Origin: JAIVGV01 sp045807785
GTDB taxonomy: Bacteria > Acidobacteriota > Blastocatellia > Pyrinomonadales > Pyrinomonadaceae
NCBI GenBank assembly: GCA_045807785.1
Contig: JBJMGS010000231.1
Location: 1 to 20,538, forward strand
Reading direction: 5' to 3'
Length of the DNA: 20,538 nucleotides
The notes under the pieces were generated by a model. That model did not search any database, had not been told where the DNA came from, and was given only the letters and a program-made list of their open reading frames with translations. The translations under genes were made by a program, and so were the position numbers. This document shows, piece by piece, positions 13,644-20,538 of this stretch (within the stretch, counting starts at the first letter, position 1; every line of letters begins with the position of its first letter).

Positions 13644-13690
13644 AAGGGAAGAGGCGCTTACGGCACACCGCCGGAAGCGCCTCTTCCCTT
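13644..13690. terminator. Hairpin terminator between convergent genes
   Basis: AAGGGAAGAGGCGCTT (13644-13659) and its perfect 16-bp complement (13675-13690) enclose a 15-nt loop. It stands between the last cassette block and the convergent stop of the S74 protein gene, so it can end transcription from both sides. Confidence 0.75.
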
Positions 13691-13716
13691 TGCCGTAACG
13701 ACTCGTCGCGCCGGTG

Positions 13717-16572
13717 TTAGCGGCGGGCGGCGCGTGCCTTCGCGGCGCGGCTCGGCTGCTGCGAGTGGGCGCCCTGTTCGAGCGCGGCGAGGCGCTGCTC
13801 CACGTTGTCGAGTTGCGCGCGCAGGTGCGCCACCTCGCCCGTGCGCTGCTGCAAGGTCGCCGAGAGTTGCGTGTTGCTCTGTTGTAGGTTGGCCGTGCGC
13901 GCTTCCAGCGCCTTGACGGCGGCGATGGAGACGCCCGCCAAATCCTGCACGCCGATGGAGATGTTGTTCGTGCCGAGCCCGAACGTCTGGTAGAAATCCT
14001 CGGCCATCGGGCCGATGTGGCGCACCTGCCGGCCCTCGTCGATGTAGTTCCACGTCGAGACCGGCAGACCGCGCAGCCGCGCGAGTACGTCTTCGCCTTT
14101 CACGCCCGTGAAGTTCTCCTTCGTCGTGCGGCTCGAAGTGCAGTTGAAGACGCCCGAACCGGCGGGCAGGTTACACCCGGTCGTTCCCGTCAAATTCGTG
14201 CGGAAGCGGAAGCCGCCCGTCGCGCGTGCGGCGAACTCGTTGTTCGCCGTGTTCTTGAATGTGTCCGCGCTCGCGGTGGCCGAACCGTCCGACCAGACGA
14301 ACGTGCCGGAGAAGCCGTTGTTCGAAGCGAACTTGCCGAACGCCATCGTGTGATCCTGATCCGCCGTCACGTTGTAGCCCATCGCGATGGCCGCGAGGCC
14401 GCGGAGGTTGAACGAGTCGGGGTCGCACTTGCCGTTGATGAGCGGGCCGCCCGACTGCGCCTTGTTGCCGAAGGCGACGCCGTAGGTGTCGCACACGCGG
14501 TTGCCCGCGCCCGCCGAGAACCCGGCGGCGCCCTTCACCTGGTTGCCGCTGCCGAAGACGATGCTGGAAGTGCTCTCGGCGGAGTTCGTGTCGCCGAAGG
14601 CGAGCGAGTAGAGGCCGATGGCGGTCGAGTTCGAGCCGCCCGCCCACGAGAAGAAGCCGACGTTGGCGTCATCCCACTCCGCGTCCGCGTAGCCCGAGCG
14701 GAAGGCACCCTTGTACGAATCCCAGGAGGTGCGGTAGCCCTTGCCCTGCATGGGCGAGACGCCGATGCCGAGGTTACCGGTGGCGACGAAGCTGCCGTTC
14801 TGGAAGACCTTGAACCAAGCGGGTGTGTGGCCGCCGGGGCCGGAGCAGCAGGTCGAGCCGCCGCGTAGGTTGATCATCGGAGCCGTGCCGTTGGCATCAC
14901 CGACCGAGAGCTGCTCGGCGCCGGGGACGAACTTGACGAAGTTCGCGTCCACATAAGCCTTGTTCGTCGCGTCGGTCGCGCTGACGGGGTTGCCGACGTT
15001 CGTGATCGCGACGCCGTTGGATGAGAGGCCGTTGACAAAGGTGTTCTGTCCCGTCCAGGCGTTCTGCGTGTTGAGCTTCGCGACGTTCGGCGAGAGGCGG
15101 TTGTCGGCGATGGCGCCGACGGTCGCGGCGTCGTTGATGGCGCTGACGATGCTTGTGCCCGTCATCGAGCCGCCGCCCGCCGCCGCGGTCGTCTGCTTCG
15201 TGCCGTCGGGGAAGATGAGCCCGTTACCCACGCCCGTGATCTTGACGTTGCCCGCCACGTCGAGCTTCTGCGTCGGCGTGTCGAGTCCGATGGCGACGTT
15301 GCCCGCGAAGTAAGCCTGCCCGTTGGTGACGCCGAAGACCGGCGCCTCGTCAACGTGCGGGTTTGGCCCCTGCGGAATCCTGTAGAGCCACAGCCCGTTC
15401 TCGCGGTTCGCGGCGTTGCCGCCCCGCGTGTCGAGCTTGAAGAACCAGCCGTTGGTAGTCGTCTCGTCGAGCTGCCAGCCGGAGTTGTAGGTCGAGTTGA
15501 GGGTGAAGGCGCCCCAGTTGTTAACGCCCGCCACCGTCTGGAAGCGGAACTTCTCGTTGCCCGGCGTGTTCAGAGTGATCGCGTTGACGCCCGCGGGGCC
15601 GGCGAGGTGGAGCATCGAGGCGGGGCTCGTCGTGCCGATGCCGACGAAGCCGTTCGCCTCCGTGATGGTCGAGCTGCCGAGCGTGCCCGCGTTGTCAGTC
15701 CACTTCGCGAGCTGGTTCGCCGTGCCCGTCCCCGCCACGTTGGGGGTCGGGATGTCGCCGCCGACGACGGACGCCGCCAGGCGCGACGCGCCCTGCGCCG
15801 ACTTCAAGACCGTGCCGTCGTCAAAGACGATGCCGCCGCGCGCGCGCACCGTGCCCGCCACGTCGAGCGTCGCCTGCGGGTCGGTCGTGCCGATGCCGAC
15901 GCGCCCGTCCGGCGTGATGCGCACCCGCTCGGCCTCGGCCCCGGCGAAGAAGTCGCCCGTGCGGAACGAGAGCCCGCCCATCGTGCTCGTCACCGCGCCG
16001 ACGCTGCCGTCGTGGCTCGCGACCGTGACGGCGCGCTCCTTGCCCCCGCGCATGACGGTCATCGCGCCCGCCACTTCAGTCGGCTCGACCTTCAACGCCT
16101 CACGCGCGGAGGCGACCGACTTGGCCTGCGCCGCCGTCAGCTCATTCTCTTTCGCGCCCGCCAGAGCAACCTTGCCCGCCTCGACCGAGAGCGCCGCCAG
16201 CTTCTGCGTCTGCTGGTTGTGCAAATCCTTAACCGTCAGGACGCACAGGTACGCGCCGTCGGCCAGTCCCGCCTGCACGTCGGTCGCCTTCCAGTCGATG
16301 ACGCCGCCCGAGTGCGCGCCGGAGTCGAAGACCAGCTCGCCCGCCGCGGCGTAGATTTGCAGGCGCACTTGCAAGACCTCGCCCGGCGCGGCGAAACGCA
16401 CGCCCGCCTCCGAGACGGACGCCGTCACGGCGGGCGTTGCCGCCGACTTCGCGGACGAAGACTTCTCGTCCGCCGTGGACTGTGTAGCATTGGCCGCCGT
16501 CTGAGCCGCCGCCGAGCCGCACAGGATGGCGATTGACAGAGATGTCGAGAGCACTTGACGTAAGCTGATCAT
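13717..16572 (-). CDS. Large exported surface protein with S74 intramolecular chaperone domain
   Basis: This 951-residue protein has a signal peptide (MISLRQVLSTSLSIAILCGSAAA). Residues 50-200 form a cell-surface-type beta domain. Repeated VGIGTTDPQATLDVAGTV-like units follow near 223, 309 and 430, each with an invariant GIGT/S-x-P-x-x-x-L-x-(V/L)-AG pattern. A YadA-head-like stretch (STAIGLYSLAFGDTNS and FGSGNQVKGAAGFSAG) lies near 645-690. A Peptidase_S74 chaperone-of-endosialidase domain begins at about 813 with SSRTTKENF and continues through LRGLPVSTWNY and HIGPMAEDF. A coiled coil of about 50 residues (880-935) and a basic tail close the protein. The S74 domain trimerises phage tail spikes and bacterial fibres and is often self-cleaved at its Ser-Lys dyad. 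GAAGGGG precedes the ATG at 16572. A trimeric fibre or adhesin is likely. Confidence 0.85.
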   Translation of the reverse strand: MISLRQVLSTSLSIAILCGSAAAQTAANATQSTADEKSSSAKSAATPAVTASVSEAGVRFAAPGEVLQVRLQIYAAAGELVFDSGAHSGGVIDWKATDVQAGLADGAYLCVLTVKDLHNQQTQKLAALSVEAGKVALAGAKENELTAAQAKSVASAREALKVEPTEVAGAMTVMRGGKERAVTVASHDGSVGAVTSTMGGLSFRTGDFFAGAEAERVRITPDGRVGIGTTDPQATLDVAGTVRARGGIVFDDGTVLKSAQGASRLAASVVGGDIPTPNVAGTGTANQLAKWTDNAGTLGSSTITEANGFVGIGTTSPASMLHLAGPAGVNAITLNTPGNEKFRFQTVAGVNNWGAFTLNSTYNSGWQLDETTTNGWFFKLDTRGGNAANRENGLWLYRIPQGPNPHVDEAPVFGVTNGQAYFAGNVAIGLDTPTQKLDVAGNVKITGVGNGLIFPDGTKQTTAAAGGGSMTGTSIVSAINDAATVGAIADNRLSPNVAKLNTQNAWTGQNTFVNGLSSNGVAITNVGNPVSATDATNKAYVDANFVKFVPGAEQLSVGDANGTAPMINLRGGSTCCSGPGGHTPAWFKVFQNGSFVATGNLGIGVSPMQGKGYRTSWDSYKGAFRSGYADAEWDDANVGFFSWAGGSNSTAIGLYSLAFGDTNSAESTSSIVFGSGNQVKGAAGFSAGAGNRVCDTYGVAFGNKAQSGGPLINGKCDPDSFNLRGLAAIAMGYNVTADQDHTMAFGKFASNNGFSGTFVWSDGSATASADTFKNTANNEFAARATGGFRFRTNLTGTTGCNLPAGSGVFNCTSSRTTKENFTGVKGEDVLARLRGLPVSTWNYIDEGRQVRHIGPMAEDFYQTFGLGTNNISIGVQDLAGVSIAAVKALEARTANLQQSNTQLSATLQQRTGEVAHLRAQLDNVEQRLAALEQGAHSQQPSRAAKARAARR

Positions 16573-16595
16573 GGCTGTAACCCCTTCTCTACCGG

Positions 16596-16628
16596 GGCGC
16601 GGCGGGGTTTAGATGAAACCGCCGCGCC
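16596..16628 (-). promoter_or_regulatory. GC-rich leader hairpin of the S74 protein gene
   Basis: GGCGCGGCGG (16596-16605) and CCGCCGCGCC (16619-16628) are perfect complements, extended by TTT/AAA across a two-base bulge. It lies 24 bp ahead of the ATG, so it would form in the 5' leader of the mRNA, just before the ribosome site. No U-run follows. Confidence 0.5.
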
Positions 16629-16868
16629 TGAATTATCAATTTATGAATCGGGCGACCTTCGCCGTGTCGGGTCATCCCTTCACACAGCTAACGCGCATTC
16701 GCGCGGCGAGAAGGATCATTCGAGAAAATGGATCGCGAGCTTTATTTTTCGTGACGGGAGTTGGCGGGCGCTTGAAGAGGCGGGCGATAACCTGCGGCGC
16801 GCGCTGTGGGGCGCGGGACTTGTCAACCGGGCGCGGCGAGATTATCTTGCGCGAGCCGCGCCGGAGAG

Positions 16869-16893
16869 GGCGAGGCGCATCCGCCGCCTCGCC
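16869..16893 (+). promoter_or_regulatory. Hairpin ahead of the zinc-ribbon gene
   Basis: GGCGAGGCG (16869-16877) pairs perfectly with CGCCTCGCC (16885-16893) around a 7-nt loop. It ends 37 bp before the ATG at 16931. It could be a leader structure or an upstream transcription end; there is no U-run. Confidence 0.4.
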
Positions 16894-16930
16894 GCGCCGC
16901 GGTCTTCGCTAAACTTGAGAGGAGTCGAAC

Positions 16931-17362
16931 ATGCTTCCTGTCGCCAGAGACGCGCGCGTCTGCATGCGCTGTGGCCGAGAGACGATGGATGAGGCGAAGC
17001 GCTGCGCGAGTTGCGGCGGCGCGGTCGTCGCCGCCCGAACCATGCGCCGGCTCGGCTGGGTGATGGTCCTGCTCGGCGCCTTCCTCTTCCTCTTCATGGG
17101 CGCTATCACGATCTACGTCGCGCAGCTCGTCTTTCAGACGAGGGCGCCGGGCGGGCGCGCCGCCTTCGAGGGCAGCCCCGAAATGGAGTTCTTCATGTTC
17201 GGGCTCTTCGGTTTCGTCCTGTTCTTCGGCGTGACCGCGATGGTCAGCGGGGCGCTTCAGGTGCGCAACGGCAGGTCGAACCGCAAGCTGATGTTATTCA
17301 TGATCGGCCTGGGGCTCTTGTTCATCATCATCGGCAGGATCGTCAGGGTCATGCGCTCATGA
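16931..17362 (+). CDS. Small zinc-ribbon membrane protein
   Basis: This 143-residue protein begins with a zinc ribbon, C11-x2-C14 and C25-x2-C28 (CMRCGRE and CASCGG). Three hydrophobic segments follow, near 42-66 (WVMVLLGAFLFLFMGAITIY), 88-110 (FFMFGLFGFVLFFGVTAMVS) and 121-138 (LMLFMIGLGLLFIIIGRI). The N-terminal ribbon is probably cytoplasmic. Such ribbon-plus-helices proteins are common in bacteria and have no defined role. GAGGAG lies about 7 nt before the ATG, a strong ribosome site. The stop is only 19 bp from the stop of the convergent gene. Confidence 0.8.
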   Translation: MLPVARDARVCMRCGRETMDEAKRCASCGGAVVAARTMRRLGWVMVLLGAFLFLFMGAITIYVAQLVFQTRAPGGRAAFEGSPEMEFFMFGLFGFVLFFGVTAMVSGALQVRNGRSNRKLMLFMIGLGLLFIIIGRIVRVMRS

Positions 17363-17381
17363 CGGCGGCGCGCGCGCGCTG

Positions 17382-17690
17382 TCAGAGACGCTGAATCTCG
17401 CACGAGCGCGCGACGATCAAGTCCTGGCGGAACCGCTCTTCGAGTTGCGCCCGGTAACGCGTCCACCACGCGCGTTCGAGCTGCTCGCACATCACCTCGA
17501 AGACGACCACGTCGTCGCGGCTGACGCCGCCCGTACCCTCGCGCCAGACGCCCTCCGCCGGGGCGCTCATGAAGGCGGTCACGCCGCCGAACTCGTGCGC
17601 CAGCTCCTCGCGCACCAGGTCAAACGCCTCGCGCCCGAAAGGGTTTTTCTCGTTGTCGTAAACCGGCAGCAACAGTTGGATCAAATACAC
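17382..17690 (-). CDS. Conserved hypothetical protein
   Basis: A small acidic soluble protein of 102 residues from the chosen GTG start at 17690 (VYLIQLLLPVYDNEKNPFG). The sequence includes REELAHEFGGVTAFMSAPAEGVW, RDDVVVFEVMCEQLERAWW and YRAQLEERFRQDLIVARS. The alternating beta-alpha-beta layout resembles a ferredoxin-like fold, and I recall similar short hypothetical proteins in many bacteria, without a function. The frame is open to an ATG at 17780, but the first 30 residues look non-coding and include the divergent spacer, so I prefer 17690. No clear Shine-Dalgarno is present. Divergent to the aminotransferase-like gene, with 116 bp between the chosen starts. Confidence 0.6.
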   Translation of the reverse strand: MYLIQLLLPVYDNEKNPFGREAFDLVREELAHEFGGVTAFMSAPAEGVWREGTGGVSRDDVVVFEVMCEQLERAWWTRYRAQLEERFRQDLIVARSCEIQRL

Positions 17691-17806
17691 GCGGCACCCG
17701 TTTCCGAGATCGACGTCGTCTGACTCATAATGGTTTGAATGGATCGGCAACAGTATTAAAGGAACGGCGGCGGTTGGCAAGCCGCGCCCGGCGAAAGCTA
17801 AGCATC

Positions 17807-19102
17807 ATGTTCAACCCGCAGAGAGAAAGCGCGCGCGATGTCGCCGCGACCGTCGCGCCGGTCGAAGAGATCAGGGCGCAGTTCTCGGCGCTCGCACGCA
17901 CGCACGCCGGTCTGCCGGTCGCTTACTTCGACGGCCCCGGCGGCACGCAGGTGCCGCGCGCCGTGGGCGAGGCGGTCCTGGACTACCTCTACCACCACAA
18001 CGCCAACACGCACTGGGAGTATCCGACGAGCCATGAGACCGACCGCGCGCTCGAAGAGGCGCGGCGCGTGTTCGCCGAGTTCTTCAACGCATCCGCGGAC
18101 GAGATCGTCTTCGGCGCGAACATGACGACGCTCACGCTCCACCTCTCGCGCGCGCTCGGGCGCAGCTTCAGCGCGGGCGACGAGATCGTCGTCACCGAAC
18201 TCGACCACCATGCGAACGTCGATCCGTGGCGGGAACTCGCGCGCGATCTCTCGCTCACCGTCCGCACCGTGCGTCTGATCCCAGAGACGGGGCAGCTCGA
18301 CTGGGGCGACTTCGCGCGACTCGTCAACGAACGGACGCGGCTTGTCGCCGTCGGCGCGGCGTCGAATGCGCTCGGCACGATCAACGACGTGCCCGCGGTC
18401 GTCGAGTCGGCACGCCGCGTCGGCGCTCTGACTTTCATCGACGCTGTCCACTACGCGCCGCACGCGCTCACAGACGTGCGCGCATGGGATTGCGACTTCC
18501 TCGCCTGCTCCGCCTACAAGTTCAACGGCCCGCACGTCGGCGTCCTCTATGCCAAACGTGACCTGCTCGCCGCGCTCGACTTCCACAAGCTGAAACCCGC
18601 GCCCGGCTACGTGCCGGAGAACGCCGAGAGCGGCACGCTCAATCACGAAGGGATCGTCGGCGCGGCAGCCGCCGTTGACTTCCTCGCCTCGCTCTGCCGC
18701 GCCGCAGACGCCACACCGGGCGCGGACAACACAGCGCGGCGCGAGCGTCTGGCCTGCGCCTTCGCGGAGCTGCACGCGCGCTCCTCGCGGCAGTTTGCCA
18801 TGTTGTGGGAAGGTCTCGCGCGCGTCGAGGGCGTCAGGCTCTACGGCGTGCCGCCGGGCGCGCGGCGCACGCCGACCGCCGCCTTCACCCTCGCGGGCAT
18901 GGCTTCGGACGAGGTCGCGCGCCGGCTCGCCGCCCGCGGCGTCTTCGTCTCGCACGGCGACTTCTACGCACAAACGGTCGTCGAGCGATTGGGTCTCGGC
19001 GAAGACGGACTCGTGCGCGCGGGCTGCGCCGTCTATACGACGGATGAAGAGATCGCGCGGCTCGTCGAAGGCGTGCGCGAGATCGCCGCGGGCCGGGACT
19101 GA
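17807..19102 (+). CDS. PLP-dependent cysteine desulfurase-like protein (VC1184 type)
   Basis: This 431-residue fold-type I PLP enzyme carries YFDGPGGTQVPRAV (40-53), the PLP ring-stacking DHHANVDPW (133-141), the aspartate in FIDAVHY (210-216) and the Schiff-base lysine K238 in ACSAYKFNGPHVG. Its C-terminal part contains GTLNHEGIVG and VFVSHGDFYA. The overall pattern matches the cysteine desulfurase-like family named after VC1184 (TIGR01976), related to class V aminotransferases such as SufS. The usual mobile-loop cysteine is not evident, so sulfur transfer is doubtful and the true reaction is unknown. A longer frame starts at 17735, but the ATG at 17807 is where homology should begin. It is monocistronic by position. 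Confidence 0.85.
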   Translation: MFNPQRESARDVAATVAPVEEIRAQFSALARTHAGLPVAYFDGPGGTQVPRAVGEAVLDYLYHHNANTHWEYPTSHETDRALEEARRVFAEFFNASADEIVFGANMTTLTLHLSRALGRSFSAGDEIVVTELDHHANVDPWRELARDLSLTVRTVRLIPETGQLDWGDFARLVNERTRLVAVGAASNALGTINDVPAVVESARRVGALTFIDAVHYAPHALTDVRAWDCDFLACSAYKFNGPHVGVLYAKRDLLAALDFHKLKPAPGYVPENAESGTLNHEGIVGAAAAVDFLASLCRAADATPGADNTARRERLACAFAELHARSSRQFAMLWEGLARVEGVRLYGVPPGARRTPTAAFTLAGMASDEVARRLAARGVFVSHGDFYAQTVVERLGLGEDGLVRAGCAVYTTDEEIARLVEGVREIAAGRD

Positions 19103-19143
19103 CAAACTCGCCGAGAGCGAAGCAGCGCCGTGTGGGAATTCCC

Positions 19144-19171
19144 TTGCCTCGCCGCACGTAAGGCGTAAAAT
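19144..19171 (+). promoter_or_regulatory. Candidate promoter of the PhnD-like gene
   Basis: TTGCCT (19144-19149), a 16-nt spacer and TAAAAT (19166-19171) match the sigma70 boxes 4/6 and 5/6. The leader would be about 175 nt. AGAGG lies near 19340, 9 nt before the ATG at 19354. Nothing else is identifiable in 19103-19353. Confidence 0.4.
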
Positions 19172-19353
19172 AGCGCCGCAAAGTTACTGACTGCGGGCGC
19201 GTACCCCGCGCCACCCTCAAGCTTCTCGCGCTGATCCGACTTCGCGCGCCGCCGGACAAAGTCCCACAGATCAGCTCGCTCTGAAGTTACACCGTCAGAC
19301 TCAACTGCGCGCCCGCGCCGTCGCCCAGACGTTGACACACAGAGGCACCAGAC

Positions 19354-20538
19354 ATGCTCAGACGTCTCCGCTTCCTCTCACTCACGCTCCTCGTCCTCTC
19401 GCTCGCGCTCTGCGCCGACTTCTTCCAGACGACCGCGCGCCGCGCCCCCACCGCGCGAGGGCAGCAGGCGACCCAGCCAGCCGCCGCGACTTCGCAGGCC
19501 GCGCCGGAGGGCGCGCGCGAGGGATCAACGCCGGCCACGGCCGCGCCGCCGACGCCCGTGCCGACACCGATGCCCGCGCCGACGCCCACGCCCAAGTCCT
19601 CTGAGCCGCTCGTCATACGCATCGGCGTCGTCAACTATAACGGCTCGGAGAAGACGCACTTTGATTACGAGCAAATCCTCGCCCGTCTCGCCCAGCAGCA
19701 CCCCGAGATGAAGGTCAGCTTCCGCCTCGTCGATGGCGCTTACGACGACGTGCTGGACTGGTACAAGAGCGGACTCTTAAACGTCGCCATCCTGAGCCCC
19801 GGCGTGGTCGCCGAACTGCTCACGTCGCCCGACTGGTTCAAGGACATAGACGACCTGTACATCGCGACCGAGTCGGCAAGTCCGGCTTATGCTTATCGTA
19901 CCGACGACGCCCCACCGGACAAGCCTCCCGTCGCCGCCGCGCCCGCGCGCCAGCCGAAGACGGGCGCGCGCTTCACCTACAACTCCGTCTGCCTCGTGCG
20001 CGCCGACTCCCACATCCGCTCGGCGGGAGACATCCAGCAACTGACGCTCCCGGAGCCGGGGCGGACGACAGCGGACGCGCCGGTGAGGCACAAGATCAAA
20101 TTCTTTTTCGTCCACTCGCTCTCCGTCTCCGGCTACATCCTTCCTTCATACGTGCTGCGCGAGAAGTATGGGATCGATCTGAGCAAGGAGCAGAGCGAGT
20201 GGACTTATGATCATACGCAGTCATTGCGCGAGCTGGCTGAGGACGACCCTGACGGCGACGAGCGCGTGGCGTTCGTAAAGGACGACACGACGATTTCCGG
20301 CGGCGACGTAACGCAGGATCAGTTCATGAAGAAGTTCCGCCGGATCAAACTCGACGGTCTCGACGCGGAGAGCGGCATCATCCCGCAGGATGTGGTGCTC
20401 ATCAATCCGAACTTCAAGAAACACAAGGCAGAGGTGCAGCGGCTGTTTGCGGGCGCAGGCGGGCAGGCGAAACCGGGCGACGAGAGCGCGAGCAAAACTT
20501 ACGAAGTGCGCCCGGACTGGCGGCAGCAGTACGGTCAA
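19354..20538 (+). CDS. Exported PhnD-like phosphate/phosphonate-binding protein (3' end outside window)
   Basis: The frame is open from the ATG at 19354 to the window edge, giving 395 residues with no stop. A signal segment (LRFLSLTLLVLSLALC) ends at C20, and a long Pro/Ala/Thr linker follows, ending PPTPVPTPMPAPTPTP (about 65-80). A periplasmic binding domain starts PLVIRIGVVNYNG. It contains VLDWYKSGLLNVAILSPGVV, where the PhnD family has its G-x-(L/V)-D-(V/I)-A-x-x-(S/G)-P ligand loop, and later FFVHSLSVSGYILPSYVL, the family's H/S-x-S-x-S-G strand. The Cys position (LALC) is only a poor lipobox, so lipidation is uncertain. Because the frame continues beyond the domain, it may be fused to a further module, for example a sensor or kinase. 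Confidence 0.72.
   Translation, partial: MLRRLRFLSLTLLVLSLALCADFFQTTARRAPTARGQQATQPAAATSQAAPEGAREGSTPATAAPPTPVPTPMPAPTPTPKSSEPLVIRIGVVNYNGSEKTHFDYEQILARLAQQHPEMKVSFRLVDGAYDDVLDWYKSGLLNVAILSPGVVAELLTSPDWFKDIDDLYIATESASPAYAYRTDDAPPDKPPVAAAPARQPKTGARFTYNSVCLVRADSHIRSAGDIQQLTLPEPGRTTADAPVRHKIKFFFVHSLSVSGYILPSYVLREKYGIDLSKEQSEWTYDHTQSLRELAEDDPDGDERVAFVKDDTTISGGDVTQDQFMKKFRRIKLDGLDAESGIIPQDVVLINPNFKKHKAEVQRLFAGAGGQAKPGDESASKTYEVRPDWRQQYGQ

Larger units (their letters stand above)
16573..16930. other. 358-bp intergenic region between divergent genes
   Basis: No convincing gene. It must hold the promoters of both divergent genes. An AT-rich patch (16630-16645, containing ATTATCAATT on the + strand and TTGATAATTC on the other) is the best candidate for the S74 gene. 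Two hairpins are visible, listed separately. The centre (16650-16850) shows nothing I can identify. Confidence 0.6.

Noticed and set aside
15355..16536. 393-residue + strand open frame opposite the S74 protein
   Set aside because: Arg/Ala/Val-rich shadow; the minus-strand protein has clear domains and a signal peptide.
17798..19105. 435-residue minus-strand open frame opposite the PLP enzyme
   Set aside because: Exactly mirrors the real gene and lacks any motif; typical of GC-rich codon bias.
1..20538. tRNA, rRNA, riboswitch or integrase gene
   Set aside because: Looked for on both strands by eye; no cloverleaf-like sequence, known riboswitch core or tyrosine-recombinase motif was found.

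Overview
The window is GC-rich chromosomal DNA from a bacterium. Gene content (protealysin/emfourin pair, VC1184-type aminotransferase-fold protein, S74-chaperone surface protein, PhnD-like protein with a proline-rich linker) and the arginine-rich, GC-biased coding style suggest an Acidobacteriota-like organism, perhaps Blastocatellia. That assignment is inference, because no rRNA or tRNA is present. I read three blocks.

Left block (1-6730), housekeeping and accessory genes. It starts with the tail of a DoxX-type membrane gene and an MFS exporter on the + strand. A strong bidirectional hairpin terminator follows. Then comes a run of minus-strand genes, in transcription order: a single-chain aconitase/isopropylmalate-isomerase-family hydro-lyase with its swivel domain at the N-terminus, a CYTH-domain protein translationally coupled to it (ATGA overlap), a DUF488 protein, an M4 metallopeptidase of the protealysin type, and its probable inhibitor, emfourin. 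Two unusual hairpins whose arms are built from imperfect 7-bp tandem repeats sit directly against gene ends, one before the MFS start codon and one over the CYTH stop codon.

Middle block (about 6840-13640), the most interesting part. Seven unrelated genes all lie on the + strand and are separated by 120-210 bp spacers. They encode an exported rhodanese, an exported amidohydrolase, a DoxX-like membrane protein with a Cys-rich tail, an unknown exported protein, a GH75-like protein, an exported alpha/beta hydrolase and a small lipoprotein. The spacers carry elements resembling integron attC sites: an RYYYAAC-like box soon after each stop codon and a GTTRRRY-like box before the next start, with hairpin-forming sequence between. 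Two spacers hold 106-bp elements about 85% identical to each other. In two gene units the box in front of the gene is the exact 10-bp reverse complement of the box behind it, as expected of a circularisable gene cassette. I interpret the block as a partly degenerate gene-cassette array without an integrase in view (a CALIN, cluster of attC sites lacking an integrase). Six of the seven cassette proteins appear exported or membrane-bound.

Right block (13640-20538). After a perfect hairpin terminator, a large minus-strand surface protein carries a C-terminal S74 intramolecular chaperone and coiled coil. Then come a small zinc-ribbon membrane protein (+), a conserved hypothetical protein (-), a PLP-dependent cysteine-desulfurase-like protein (+), and the first 395 codons of an exported PhnD-like phosphate/phosphonate-binding protein that runs off the window.
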